Positions 13,990-20,577 are shown, counted from the first letter of the stretch. The stretch is 21,390 nucleotides of DNA from an uncultured Oscillospiraceae bacterium (GCA_934572445.1 CAKTLD010000024.1:1-21390); one strand, 5' to 3'. The notes: a model not told the origin generated them from the sequence alone. A program made the numbers and translations.

Positions 13990-14032
13990 CTATGGGTTGA
14001 GACCGCCGCGCGGGCTGTCTCAATCTTCATAG
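13990..14032 (+). promoter_or_regulatory. Composite stem-loop ahead of the Cys-rich micropeptide
   Basis: TTGAGAC (13997-14003) pairs with GTCTCAA (14017-14023) around a GC-rich loop. Outer CTATG and CATAG arms extend it to just before the AGGGGG ribosome site. There is no U-tract, so it is less like a rex terminator and more like a translation or stability element. Inferred from pairing. Confidence 0.45.
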
Positions 14033-14044
14033 GGGGTTCGTTTT

Positions 14045-14206
14045 ATGTGCAATAATAACTGCGGTTTTGGCGGCGGCTGCTGCCTGTGGATCCTGATCCT
14101 CATCATCCTGATCTTCGCCTGCGGCGGTTGCGGCGGTGGCTGCGGCTGCAACAACGGCTGTGGCTGCAACAACGGCTGTGGCTGCAACAACGGCTGCGGC
14201 TGCTGA
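14045..14206 (+). CDS. Cys/Gly/Asn-rich membrane-anchored micropeptide
   Basis: 53 codons from ATG at 14045 to TGA at 14206, preceded by an AGGGGG ribosome site and followed by a good terminator. The layout is a short polar head (MCNNNCGFGGGCC), a hydrophobic helix of about 11 residues (LWILILIILIF, residues 14-24), then a cysteine/glycine tail with three NNGCGC repeats after GCGC. There are 14 cysteines in 53 residues. The head-hydrophobic-tail plan recalls YjcZ-type sporulation micropeptides, but the Cys repeats are different. Possible roles include metal or thiolate binding, spore-coat cross-linking, or membrane stress. No maturation enzyme lies next to it, so a RiPP role is not supported. 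I do not recognise a named family. Confidence 0.72.
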   Translation: MCNNNCGFGGGCCLWILILIILIFACGGCGGGCGCNNGCGCNNGCGCNNGCGC

Positions 14207-14216
14207 GCATCTGCAT

Positions 14217-14251
14217 AAAAGGGGCTGCGCGAAAGCGCAGTCCTCTTTTTT
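14217..14251 (+). terminator. Terminator after the micropeptide
   Basis: CTGCGC (14225-14230) and GCGCAG (14235-14240) close a GAAA tetraloop, extended by GG/CC pairs and followed by TCCTCTTTTTT. It supports a discrete short transcript for the micropeptide. Confidence 0.85.
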
Positions 14252-14307
14252 GCTTTTCGCGTTCCACGCGGGAGGGGGATGGCAGCGCCTAAGGCGCTGC
14301 ACGGGGC
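14252..14307. other. Hairpin-rich flank of the left repeat
   Basis: Contains a perfect 8-bp hairpin GCAGCGCC-TAA-GGCGCTGC (14282-14300) and a CGCGGGAG box shared with the flank of the right repeat copy. No gene is supported. Confidence 0.5.
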
Positions 14308-14443
14308 AAAGGGGGATTCTCTCGCGTGAGAGAATCCCCCTTTGAATCCCCCAGAGAACGGCAGGGGCGTTTCGATCTCGCCCCTGCACCCCTAACGACC
14401 AAAAGGGAGGGGCCTTCCCCCTCCTTTTTGGATTATCCACCCC
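14308..14443 (+). repeat. Hairpin-rich dispersed repeat, left copy
   Basis: About 136 bp. It begins with a perfect 16-bp stem and GCGT loop (14308-14343). A 9-bp stem GCAGGGGCG/CGCCCCTGC follows (14361-14387). Next is an A-rich/G-rich foldback (14401-14429), and it ends GGATTATCCACCCC. The reverse complement recurs at 15113-15252 with only scattered changes. It resembles a REP/MITE-like element. Frames through it give spurious proteins. Confidence 0.85.
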
Positions 14444-14537
14444 TTGGCACTTCCGGTAAGAACTGCGCCTACTTTGGATAATTCTGCTTCGGCAGTACCT
14501 GCCGAGGCGGCATTGCTGCGTTCGCCGCGGGAAAAAG

Positions 14538-14566
14538 AAAAGCTACCGATTAACACCGGTAGCTTT
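14538..14566 (-). terminator. Terminator of the XRE regulator gene
   Basis: Perfect 10-bp stem AAAGCTACCG (14539-14548)/CGGTAGCTTT (14557-14566) with an 8-base loop. On the minus strand it is followed by TTCTTTTTCC. It ends at the stop codon of the XRE gene. Confidence 0.75.
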
Positions 14567-14766
14567 CAGATAAATTCGATAATATCGTTTGGGGTACAGT
14601 CGATCAGTTTGCAGAGCTTTTCCAGCGTCAGCAGTGTGATGTTCTTTCCCTTTTTCAGCGAATCCAAAGTCTTATTGTCAAGCCCATTTTGCAACAGATA
14701 ATACTGCGAAATGTCTTTTTCCTGCAACGTTTTCCATAAAGGCTCGTAACTGATGATCGTCCTCAC
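14566..14766 (-). CDS. Small XRE-family (Cro/C1-type) HTH regulator
   Basis: 66-residue single-domain DNA-binding protein. The five-helix XRE/HTH_26 pattern is visible: 'LWKTLQEKDISQYYLLQ', the recognition region 'GLDNKTLDSLKKGKNI', then 'TLLTLEKLCKLIDCTPNDI'. The start is GTG (complement of 14764-14766), preceded by AAGGTGG; no in-frame ATG lies upstream. It is divergent from the 64-aa gene, 98 bp away, with a TATTGTG/CACAATA palindrome in between. It probably represses itself and its neighbour. A TATAAT (complement of 14786-14791) could be its -10 box. The gene pair is enclosed by inverted dispersed repeats. Confidence 0.85.
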   Translation of the reverse strand: MRTIISYEPLWKTLQEKDISQYYLLQNGLDNKTLDSLKKGKNITLLTLEKLCKLIDCTPNDIIEFI

Positions 14767-14812
14767 CCCACCTTCTTACGAGCCTATTATATGAAGCAAA
14801 GTGAAAAACAAG

Positions 14813-14834
14813 TATTGTGTATATCTCCACAATA
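14813..14834. promoter_or_regulatory. Operator-like palindrome TATTGTG-N8-CACAATA
   Basis: Perfect 7-bp inverted arms between the divergent XRE and 64-aa genes. It overlaps the -35 box and spacer of the plus-strand promoter, as expected for repression by the XRE protein. Confidence 0.5.
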
Positions 14835-14843
14835 TGGTAGAAT
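14815..14843 (+). promoter_or_regulatory. Promoter of the 64-aa gene
   Basis: TTGTGT (14815-14820) and TAGAAT (14838-14843) with 17-bp spacing, 21 bp before the ATG. An AAGGAGGG ribosome site lies in between. Confidence 0.55.
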
Positions 14844-14864
14844 GCCATTAAGGAGGGATGCGCA

Positions 14865-15059
14865 ATGACAACTTATAAAAGTCTCTATCACCTGATGGTA
14901 CAATCCACGAGCGAGGCCATCGACCTTTACGATGAGGGCAAGGGCATTCTTGCCCGTGAAGTCCTAAAAAAAGCCCTGTTAGACGCAGAAGAACAAGTCA
15001 TCACACATGATATCATCCCCGACGAGCCTATCGGCAGTACCGATTCAGCAGAAAACTAA
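14865..15059 (+). CDS. Small hypothetical protein (64 aa)
   Basis: 64 residues from ATG at 14865, preceded by a very strong AAGGAGGG site and a promoter. The sequence is mostly helical and acidic ('EAIDLYDEGKGILAREVLKKALLDAEEQV'-like region at residues 17-45), with a disordered acidic tail (DEPIGSTDSAEN). It has no membrane segment and no motif that I recognise. It resembles small conserved clostridial proteins found next to XRE regulators. A toxin or antitoxin role is possible from context only; nothing in the sequence shows a nuclease or pore. Confidence 0.7.
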   Translation: MTTYKSLYHLMVQSTSEAIDLYDEGKGILAREVLKKALLDAEEQVITHDIIPDEPIGSTDSAEN

Positions 15060-15112
15060 AAAAGCAGCACCCCAAAGCAGCGAGCGCAGCAATGCCGCGC
15101 CGTCAGAAGGGC
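15060..15112. other. Short spacer before the right repeat
   Basis: Contains no gene and no clear hairpin with a T-run. Transcription of the 64-aa gene probably ends in the strong stems of the adjoining repeat. Confidence 0.4.
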
Positions 15113-15252
15113 GGGGTGGATAATCCAAAAAGGAGGGGCAAGGCCCCTCCCTTTTGGTCGTTAGGGGTGCAGGGGCGAAGTCGAAACGCCCCTGCCGTTC
15201 TCTTAGGGGTTCAAAAGGGGACCTTCTCTCACGCGAGAGAAGGTCCCCTTTT
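15113..15252 (-). repeat. Hairpin-rich dispersed repeat, right (inverted) copy
   Basis: Inverted copy of 14308-14443. It starts GGGGTGGATAATCC, continues through the same foldbacks, and ends in a perfect 18-bp stem with an ACGC loop (15213-15252). The terminal stem differs from the left copy by paired, compensatory changes (GGGGATT/AATCCCC versus GGGGACC/GGTCCCC), so structure is conserved over sequence. A further CTCCCGCG/CGCGGGAG hairpin lies at 15262-15280. Confidence 0.85.
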
Positions 15253-15296
15253 ATGCGCGCACTCCCGCGCGGCGCGGGAGGCCCCTTCAAGTTTTG

Positions 15297-15869
15297 TCAA
15301 AACGCGATCACACCCAAATGCTCGAGCAAGATCTTGAGTCCGATCAAAATAAGAATGACGCCGCCGGTGAACTCCGCGCGGCTCTTGTAGCGCGAGCCGA
15401 ACACATTGCCGACGTACACACCCGCAATCGAGATCACAAACGTCGTGCAGCCGATGATCGTGATGGCCGGCACGATGTTCACCTGCAAAAAGGCAAACGT
15501 CACACCGACGGCCAGCGCGTCGATGCTCGTGGCGATGGCGAGAATCAACAGCTCCTTGAAGTTCACGCCCGCGTAGGGCTTTTCCTCTTCTTCCTCCTCT
15601 TCGCGGCTCTCCTTGATCATGTTGAAGCCGATCAGCGCGAGCAGGACGAAGGCGATCCAGTGGTCAAAGCGTTCGATATAGCCCGAAAACTGGCTGCCGA
15701 GCAGATAGCCCGTCAGCGGCATGAGCGCCTGAAAGCCGCCGAAGAAAAGGCCGATGCACAGCGTATACTTTTTGTCGATCTTCTGCATGGAAAGTCCCTT
15801 GCAGATCGACACGGCAAAGGCGTCCATCGAAAGGCCGATGCCGATGAGAAACAGCTCGAAAAACGTCAT
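15297..15869 (-). CDS. mntP: Manganese efflux pump MntP
   Basis: 190-residue membrane protein with six predicted hydrophobic helices, exporting Mn2+ from the cytoplasm. The two internal repeats carry the conserved acidic transmembrane motifs '[13 protein letters not shown]' (Asp16) and '[14 protein letters not shown]'. A charged loop with a poly-Glu run (EEEEEEEK) separates them. ATG at 15869 is chosen because GGAGG lies about 10 bases upstream and the N-terminus then matches MntP length; the open frame to 16040 merely runs through the leader RNA. Expression is predicted to be controlled by a Mn2+-sensing yybP-ykoY riboswitch with a terminator in the 5' leader. Confidence 0.95.
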   Translation of the reverse strand: MTFFELFLIGIGLSMDAFAVSICKGLSMQKIDKKYTLCIGLFFGGFQALMPLTGYLLGSQFSGYIERFDHWIAFVLLALIGFNMIKESREEEEEEEKPYAGVNFKELLILAIATSIDALAVGVTFAFLQVNIVPAITIIGCTTFVISIAGVYVGNVFGSRYKSRAEFTGGVILILIGLKILLEHLGVIAF

Positions 15870-15891
15870 GGTAAGTGATCCTCCAAACAAC

Positions 15892-16056
15892 AAAAAATCA
15901 GGCGCGCGGCCGCACCTGAGTATAAGAAAAAAGACACAGGTACAGCGGAGCCATACTTGAGTCTCGTTGTTTAAGACAAGCCAGACCGCAGAGCGGTCAG
16001 TCTGTTGACTTGCCACGCCATCCAAAGCAGTTGACGCCATCTACTCCCTCAAAGTA
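15892..16056 (-). promoter_or_regulatory. yybP-ykoY (Mn2+) riboswitch with intrinsic terminator
   Basis: Leader of mntP. On the minus-strand RNA, a P1 stem pairs TACTTTGAG (complement of 16048-16056) with CTCAAGTA (complement of 15954-15961). The conserved GGGAGUAG loop follows the 5' strand directly, and ACGAGAC precedes the 3' strand; both are yybP-ykoY-like. A GC-rich internal hairpin lies between. The terminator is a CAGGUGCG/CGCGCCUG stem (15898-15919) followed by six U (15892-15897). Known members turn on efflux genes when Mn2+ is high, which fits mntP. Confidence 0.8.
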
Positions 16057-16062
16057 AGGGGT

Positions 16063-16091
16063 AGTATATCATATCCCGCCGCGAGCGTCAA
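16063..16091 (-). promoter_or_regulatory. Promoter of the mntP riboswitch transcript
   Basis: TTGACG (complement of 16086-16091) and TATACT (complement of 16063-16068) with 17-bp spacing, just before the aptamer P1 strand. Confidence 0.7.
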
Positions 16092-16186
16092 GCTGCTTTT
16101 TCCGCTTCTTTGCGCATTTTGCAGCTTTTGTACCGTTTCATTTGGAAATCCGAATCAAAAATGCAAGTTTTCCGTCAAAAGAAAGC

Positions 16187-16215
16187 TTGCGTATCGCACG
16201 GTATTGTGGTAAACT
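16187..16215 (+). promoter_or_regulatory. Possible promoter of the carboxyltransferase gene
   Basis: TTGCGT (16187-16192) and TAAACT (16210-16215) with 17-bp spacing, about 35 bp before the start codon. Moderate match. It implies that the longer reading frame from 16142 is not translated. Confidence 0.4.
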
Positions 16216-16249
16216 GAAGGTAATTTTAGGAAAGGATCCGTTGACCGCC

Positions 16250-17692
16250 ATGGAATTCTTATCGAACAAGCCCTTACTGATCACCGATACCATCCTGCGC
16301 GATGCGCACCAGTCTCAGGCTGCCACGCGCATGACGCTCGAAGATATGCTCCCCGCCTGCGAGGTGCTCGACTCGATCGGCTACTACTCGCTCGAATGTT
16401 GGGGCGGCGCCACGTTCGACTCCTGCCTGCGCTTTCTGAACGAAGATCCGTGGGAGCGGCTGCGCGCGCTGCGCAGGGCACTGCCGCACACGAAGCTCCA
16501 GATGCTCTTCCGCGGGCAGAACATTCTGGGCTACAAGCACTATGCCGACGATGTGGTGGACGAGTTCTGCGCAAAGTCCATTGAAAACGGCATTGATATC
16601 ATCCGCATTTTCGATGCGCTCAACGATGTGCGCAATCTGGAGCAGGCGATCAAGTCCACCAAGAAGTACGGCGGTCAGGTCGAGGCGACGCTCTCCTACA
16701 CCATCTCCCCCATCCACAATGAGGATTACTTTGTAAAGCTCGCCAAGGAGCTCGAGCAGATGGGCGCGGACGTGCTGTGCATCAAGGACATGGCAAACCT
16801 TCTTCTGCCGATGGATGCCTACTCCCTTGTCAAGCGCCTGAAGGAAACGGTCAATATGCCTATCCATCTGCACACGCATAATACCAGCGGTACGGGCGAT
16901 ATGGTCTACCTGATGGCGGCGATGGCAGGTGTCGATATCGTCGACACCGCGCTCTCCCCGCTCGCCAACGGCACCTCCCAGCCCGCGACGGAGTCTCTCG
17001 TCGCCACGCTCAAGGGCACCGTGCGCGACACGGGGCTCGACCTCGACAAAATGAGCACCGCCGCCGTCCATTTCCGCAAGGTCGCCGAGCGGCTCAAGGC
17101 CACCGGCGCGCTCGATCCGAAGGTGCTCAATGTCGATACGAACACCCTTCTTTATCAGGTCCCCGGCGGTATGCTCTCAAACCTCATCTCCCAGCTCAAG
17201 CAGGCGGGCAAGGAGGACAAGTATTACGACGTGCTCGCTGAGATCCCGCGCGTGCGCGAGGACTTCGGCTATCCCCCGCTCGTCACGCCGTCCAGCCAGA
17301 TCGTCGGCACGCAGGCCGTGCTGAATATCATCACCGGCGAGCGCTACAAGATGGTCCCCAAGGAGTCCAAGGCCATGCTGCGCGGCGAATACGGCAAGCT
17401 GCCCGGCACGGTCAACGAAGAGGTCCGCGCCAAGGCCGGCATCAAGCCCGAGGACGTCATCACCTGCCGCCCCGCCGACCTTCTGGAACCGGAGCTGCCC
17501 AAGTACCGCGAGGAATTCAAGGATCTTGCCCGCAGCGAGGAGGATGTGCTGTCGCTCGCGCTGTTCCCGCAGGTCGCGCCCAAGTTCATCAACGCGCGCA
17601 ATCTGCGTCACCCGAAGAACTTCCGCGTAATGCCCCCCATTGAAAGACGCCCCGGGAATGAGCGCAGAGTCGCGCCGGTTTCCCGCAAGTAA
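16250..17692 (+). CDS. Biotin-dependent carboxyltransferase subunit (oxaloacetate decarboxylase alpha / PycB / 5S type), no biotin domain
   Basis: 480-residue carboxyltransferase. It moves CO2 between biotin and oxaloacetate/pyruvate or a related acid. The DRE-TIM barrel begins 'LLITDTILRDAHQSQAATRM' (metal Asp). 'CIKDMANLL' contains the lysine that is carbamylated in 5S/PC enzymes, and 'HLHTHNTSGTG' gives the two metal His. The post-barrel conserved helical domain follows, but the protein ends without a biotinyl (MKM) domain, so a separate biotin carrier is needed. No carrier or Na+-pump beta subunit is adjacent. ATG at 16250 gives the family N-terminus. A TTG at 16241 has the better-spaced AGGAAAGGA site and may be the true start, adding three residues. 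Likely roles are oxaloacetate decarboxylation, pyruvate carboxylation or transcarboxylation. Confidence 0.9.
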   Translation: MEFLSNKPLLITDTILRDAHQSQAATRMTLEDMLPACEVLDSIGYYSLECWGGATFDSCLRFLNEDPWERLRALRRALPHTKLQMLFRGQNILGYKHYADDVVDEFCAKSIENGIDIIRIFDALNDVRNLEQAIKSTKKYGGQVEATLSYTISPIHNEDYFVKLAKELEQMGADVLCIKDMANLLLPMDAYSLVKRLKETVNMPIHLHTHNTSGTGDMVYLMAAMAGVDIVDTALSPLANGTSQPATESLVATLKGTVRDTGLDLDKMSTAAVHFRKVAERLKATGALDPKVLNVDTNTLLYQVPGGMLSNLISQLKQAGKEDKYYDVLAEIPRVREDFGYPPLVTPSSQIVGTQAVLNIITGERYKMVPKESKAMLRGEYGKLPGTVNEEVRAKAGIKPEDVITCRPADLLEPELPKYREEFKDLARSEEDVLSLALFPQVAPKFINARNLRHPKNFRVMPPIERRPGNERRVAPVSRK

Positions 17693-17700
17693 ATAAAAGG

Positions 17701-17732
17701 AAGTGCCCCCCCGTCGGAGGGGCACTTCTTTT
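17701..17732 (+). terminator. Terminator after the carboxyltransferase gene
   Basis: AAGTGCCCC (17701-17709) pairs with GGGGCACTT (17719-17727), followed by CTTTTG. It lies 8 bp after the stop codon. Confidence 0.85.
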
Positions 17733-17937
17733 GTTTCCGCTCTCTCACACTGATAACCGGAATAGGGCATGCCTCGCGGCGCCACGATCCGTCATCGCAT
17801 CTATCATAATGCCCGTTGTACCGGCCGGATATCACGGTAAATCCAAGGAGACCAAGCAGCGATCATCGCCGTCTGCCCTTCCTCCGGCCGAACATAAGCA
17901 GCGTTGACCGCATGATACCGCTCACCTGTCTGCATTT

Positions 17938-18564
17938 TTATCGGATGAAGTGCGTGGCGATGCGCGGCTCAGTCTCGGGCAAGCTGAATCGTTCGCGCCC
18001 CAGCGCGATGCTTTTCACCAGAAACACCATGTTGCGCGCCAGCGTGCGCATCGTCTGGCGACCCTCGCCGTCCTGCTCCGCCTCGCCGGGTGTGCGGCCG
18101 TGGATGCTGTTCCAGTACTGACTGGGTGCGATGGGCATACCGGAGATCGCAAAATACTTGTTCAGCTCATCGAACGTCGCTGAGCAGCCGCCGCGGCGCG
18201 CGCAGACAACGCTCGCGCCGACCTTCATGGTCTTGTCGAACGGCGTGCTGTAGAAAAGCCGGTCAAGGCAGGCGATGAGCGTCGCGTTTGCGGACGCGTA
18301 ATAGACGGGGCTCGCCGCGACAAGGCCGTCCGCCTTTTCAAACTTCGGCGCCAGCTCGTTGACCACGTCGTCAAAGACGCACTTGCCCGCCTTGGCGCAG
18401 CCGTTGCAGGCCACGCAGCCGCGCACGTCCCGATTCCCGACCTGCACCGTCTCGACCTCCACGCCATTTGCGCGGAAGATCTCCTCCATCTCCCGCAGTG
18501 CGACGGCGGTATTGCCGTTTGCGCGCGGGCTGCCGTTGAGCATCAGTACATTTAACTCTTTCAT
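17938..18564 (-). CDS. NAD(P)H/FMN-dependent iron-sulfur flavoprotein-like oxidoreductase
   Basis: 208-residue flavodoxin-fold protein of the NADPH-dependent FMN reductase/iron-sulfur flavoprotein group. 'VLMLNGSPRANGNTAVAL' is the FMN-phosphate loop near the N-terminus. 'GCVACNGCAKAGKC' gives a CX2CX2CX5C cluster like the compact 4Fe-4S motif of archaeal/clostridial ISF. 'ASPVYYASANATL' is the second flavin-binding loop. ATG at 18564 follows GGAGGAG; the longer frame adds 45 unrelated residues. It lies 47 bp after the HEXXH protein gene in the same direction, so it may be co-transcribed with rlmD. It probably shuttles electrons in oxidative or redox stress; the partner is unknown. Confidence 0.88.
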   Translation of the reverse strand: MKELNVLMLNGSPRANGNTAVALREMEEIFRANGVEVETVQVGNRDVRGCVACNGCAKAGKCVFDDVVNELAPKFEKADGLVAASPVYYASANATLIACLDRLFYSTPFDKTMKVGASVVCARRGGCSATFDELNKYFAISGMPIAPSQYWNSIHGRTPGEAEQDGEGRQTMRTLARNMVFLVKSIALGRERFSLPETEPRIATHFIR

Positions 18565-18611
18565 TGCTGTCTCCTCCCGTATTCTACGCGCAGTGCCGAA
18601 CGTTTGCCTGC

Positions 18612-19163
18612 TCAGCCCGCGCTTGTCTCTATCGTTTCGTCTATTTCCCGAAAAAGCCGCCGGTAGTCTGCGTTCGACCAGATCCTTCTTGGCCGCCAAC
18701 AGTCCCGCAGCTGCCGCAGCGCGGGCGAATCGCCGTAAAGCGCTTTTACCTGCCGCACTGCGAATTCATTGGCATCCACCTCGTAAGGAAGGCCCAGATA
18801 CGCGTCGCGAAACCTCGCTTCTCCGCCGTCCAAGCGGCACTCCTGCCACTTCTCACCGCGAAGACGGAAGCACGTCCCATCGTAGAGCACCACATACGGA
18901 AGACTCTCGCGGATCAACGCATCAAAACGCTCGGGATGCTGATACTGCTCCGCGTGCCGCAGCTCGTGGATAAGGTAGAACATCGCTTCGTATTCCGGCG
19001 CGCTTTGCAGAACAGTCGAATTGAGAAAAAGCGTTCTTACCACCGGGTCAAATGTGGCGTTGGCCGTCTCATAGCCGCACGGCATCTCCAGTGAAAGCCG
19101 GACCGCCACTCCGTTTTTCTCGGCAAACGCCTGCACCAACGCCTCAAGATACGCCTTGTCCAT
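18612..19163 (-). CDS. Putative HEXXH zinc metallopeptidase-like protein
   Basis: 183-residue soluble protein. HELRH (residues 66-70, in 'MFYLIHELRHAEQ') is an HEXXH zinc motif. 'YEVDANEFAVRQ' (Glu128) fits the E-x-x-A third-ligand helix of gluzincins such as ImmA/IrrE-type and related domains. There is no signal peptide, so it should be cytoplasmic. ATG at 19163 lies within the end of rlmD (20-bp overlap), behind a purine-rich GGGGAAGAGGG site that sits in rlmD codons. The overlap suggests coupled expression. The target is unknown. An ImmA-like anti-repressor protease would normally sit by an XRE gene, and that is not the case here. Confidence 0.78.
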   Translation of the reverse strand: MDKAYLEALVQAFAEKNGVAVRLSLEMPCGYETANATFDPVVRTLFLNSTVLQSAPEYEAMFYLIHELRHAEQYQHPERFDALIRESLPYVVLYDGTCFRLRGEKWQECRLDGGEARFRDAYLGLPYEVDANEFAVRQVKALYGDSPALRQLRDCWRPRRIWSNADYRRLFREIDETIETSAG

Positions 19164-20511
19164 CGCCCTCTTCCCCTTCCAGCAGCGCCACCGCCTCGAC
19201 ATGGTCCGCTCGCGGGAACATGTCCACCGCGCAGGCGCGTCTGGCAATGTAGCCCAGCTCTGCGAAGCGCTTCACGTCGCGCGCCATGGTCGCGCTGTCG
19301 CACGAGACGTACACGACCCTTTTCGGCTGCATCGCGGCGATGCTCTCCACCACGTCGGCGGCCAGGCCCTTGCGCGGCGGGTCAACGGTGATGACGTCGG
19401 GGCGCAGATTTTCGCGCGCGAGCTTTTTCGCCACATCGGACGCATCGCCGCAGAAAAACTCCGCATTTTCAACGCCGCTGCGTGCAGCATTTTCGCGCGC
19501 GTCGTCGATGGCCTCGGGGACGATCTCCGCGCCGAGGACGCGCTTCGCGTGGTCCGACAGCGCGAGCGTGATCGTGCCCGCACCGCAGTAAAGGTCGAGC
19601 ACCGTCTCCTGCCCCGTGAGATCCGCAAATTCGATGGCCTTCGCGTAGAGCCGCTCAGCCTGCACGCGGTTGACCTGATAAAACGACGGTACACTGAGCC
19701 GGAACGTCTTGCCGCAGAGCGTATCCTCGAGCCGGTCGCTCCCCCAGAGCGTACGATAGTGATCACCGAGGATGATGTTGCCCTTTTTCGTGTTCGTGCC
19801 AAGCACGATGCCGATGCACTGCGGGCACGCTTCGCGCAGGAGCGTGACGAGCCGGTCCTCCTTCGGCAGCTTATCGCCGTTTACGAGCACGCAGACAAGG
19901 CTCTCCCCCGCCGCGTTCGAGCGGACGTAGAGGTGGCGCACAAGGCCGCGGCCCGTCTTTTCGTCGTAACCCGCCACATGGCAGGACTGCATGTACGCGC
20001 GCAGTGCCTCCGCCGCGGCGTCGGCCTCGGGCTTGACCAGAAGGCAGTGCTCGCACTCGATGACCTCGTGCGTGCGGGCGCGGTAAAAGCCGACCGCCCC
20101 GTCCTTCGACACGGGATACTGTGCCTTGTTGCGGTAGCGCAGCGTGTCCTGCGCGCCCAAGATCTCCTCGACGGTCACGCCGCTGCCGCCGATGCGGCTG
20201 AGATTATCCTGCACGCGCTGTTTTTTCAGCCGCAGCTCCTCTTCATAGCGGATGTGCCGGTAGGTGCAGCCGCCGCAGCGTGGAAAATACGGACAGTCCG
20301 GCGTGATGCGCTCACTCGACGGCTCGAGCACCTCGAGCACTTTGGCAAAGGCGACGCTCTTGAGCGTCTTCAAAATGAGCACGCGGCACTTCTCGCCGCG
20401 CAGCGCACCGTGGACGAATACGACGCGCCCGCCGATGCGCGCGACGCCCATGCCGCCCTCGCCATAGCCCTCGATGGTGACGGTATGCTCCTGATTTTTG
20501 GCAAACTCCAT
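19144..20511 (-). CDS. rlmD: 23S rRNA (uracil-5-)-methyltransferase RlmD/RumA family
   Basis: 455-residue SAM-dependent RNA m5U methyltransferase. It has an N-terminal TRAM-type beta domain (residues 8-60), then a 4Fe-4S cluster built from Cys73, Cys79, Cys82 and a later Cys in 'ECEHC'. The SAM-binding motif is 'VLDLYCGAGTITLAL', followed by 'ITVDPPRKGLAADVV' and the catalytic 'YVSCDSATMARD'. These are the standard RumA/RlmD/RlmCD features; the exact rRNA base (U1939 or U747) cannot be fixed, since Gram-positive homologues may modify both. ATG at 20511 is preceded by GAGAGGAAG. The stop overlaps the next gene, and upstream is the MBL-fold RNase gene with a hairpin between. Confidence 0.94.
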   Translation of the reverse strand: MEFAKNQEHTVTIEGYGEGGMGVARIGGRVVFVHGALRGEKCRVLILKTLKSVAFAKVLEVLEPSSERITPDCPYFPRCGGCTYRHIRYEEELRLKKQRVQDNLSRIGGSGVTVEEILGAQDTLRYRNKAQYPVSKDGAVGFYRARTHEVIECEHCLLVKPEADAAAEALRAYMQSCHVAGYDEKTGRGLVRHLYVRSNAAGESLVCVLVNGDKLPKEDRLVTLLREACPQCIGIVLGTNTKKGNIILGDHYRTLWGSDRLEDTLCGKTFRLSVPSFYQVNRVQAERLYAKAIEFADLTGQETVLDLYCGAGTITLALSDHAKRVLGAEIVPEAIDDARENAARSGVENAEFFCGDASDVAKKLARENLRPDVITVDPPRKGLAADVVESIAAMQPKRVVYVSCDSATMARDVKRFAELGYIARRACAVDMFPRADHVEAVALLEGEEGDGQGVS

Positions 20512-20527
20512 GGTGTCTTCCTCTCAG

Positions 20528-20564
20528 AAAGGGTACTCCGCGCTTCCCGCGCGAAGTACCCTTT
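20528..20564. terminator. Hairpin between the MBL-fold RNase gene and rlmD
   Basis: AAAGGGTACT (20528-20537) pairs with AGTACCCTTT (20555-20564), with further CGCG pairing inside. The tract after it on the minus strand is weak (TTTCTGAG), so readthrough into rlmD or attenuation is possible. Confidence 0.55.
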
Positions 20565-20577
20565 GCTTTATTTTGTA

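Noticed and set aside
14027..14440. 137-codon minus-strand frame across the micropeptide and left repeat
   Set aside because: Low-complexity Ala-rich shadow of the Cys/Gly gene plus translated repeat sequence; similar spurious frames appear at the right repeat.
14566..15059. Classic toxin-antitoxin pair
   Set aside because: The genes are divergent rather than in one operon, and the 64-aa protein shows no RelE/HigB/MazF-type features.
15045..15337. Frames of 78-81 codons across the right repeat
   Set aside because: They translate the hairpin repeat; the same Pro/Arg/Gly-rich peptide arises from the left copy, as expected from repeat DNA rather than genes.
16274..17071. 265-codon minus-strand frame inside the carboxyltransferase gene
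   Set aside because: Antisense shadow with no ribosome site; the plus-strand protein has clear family motifs here.
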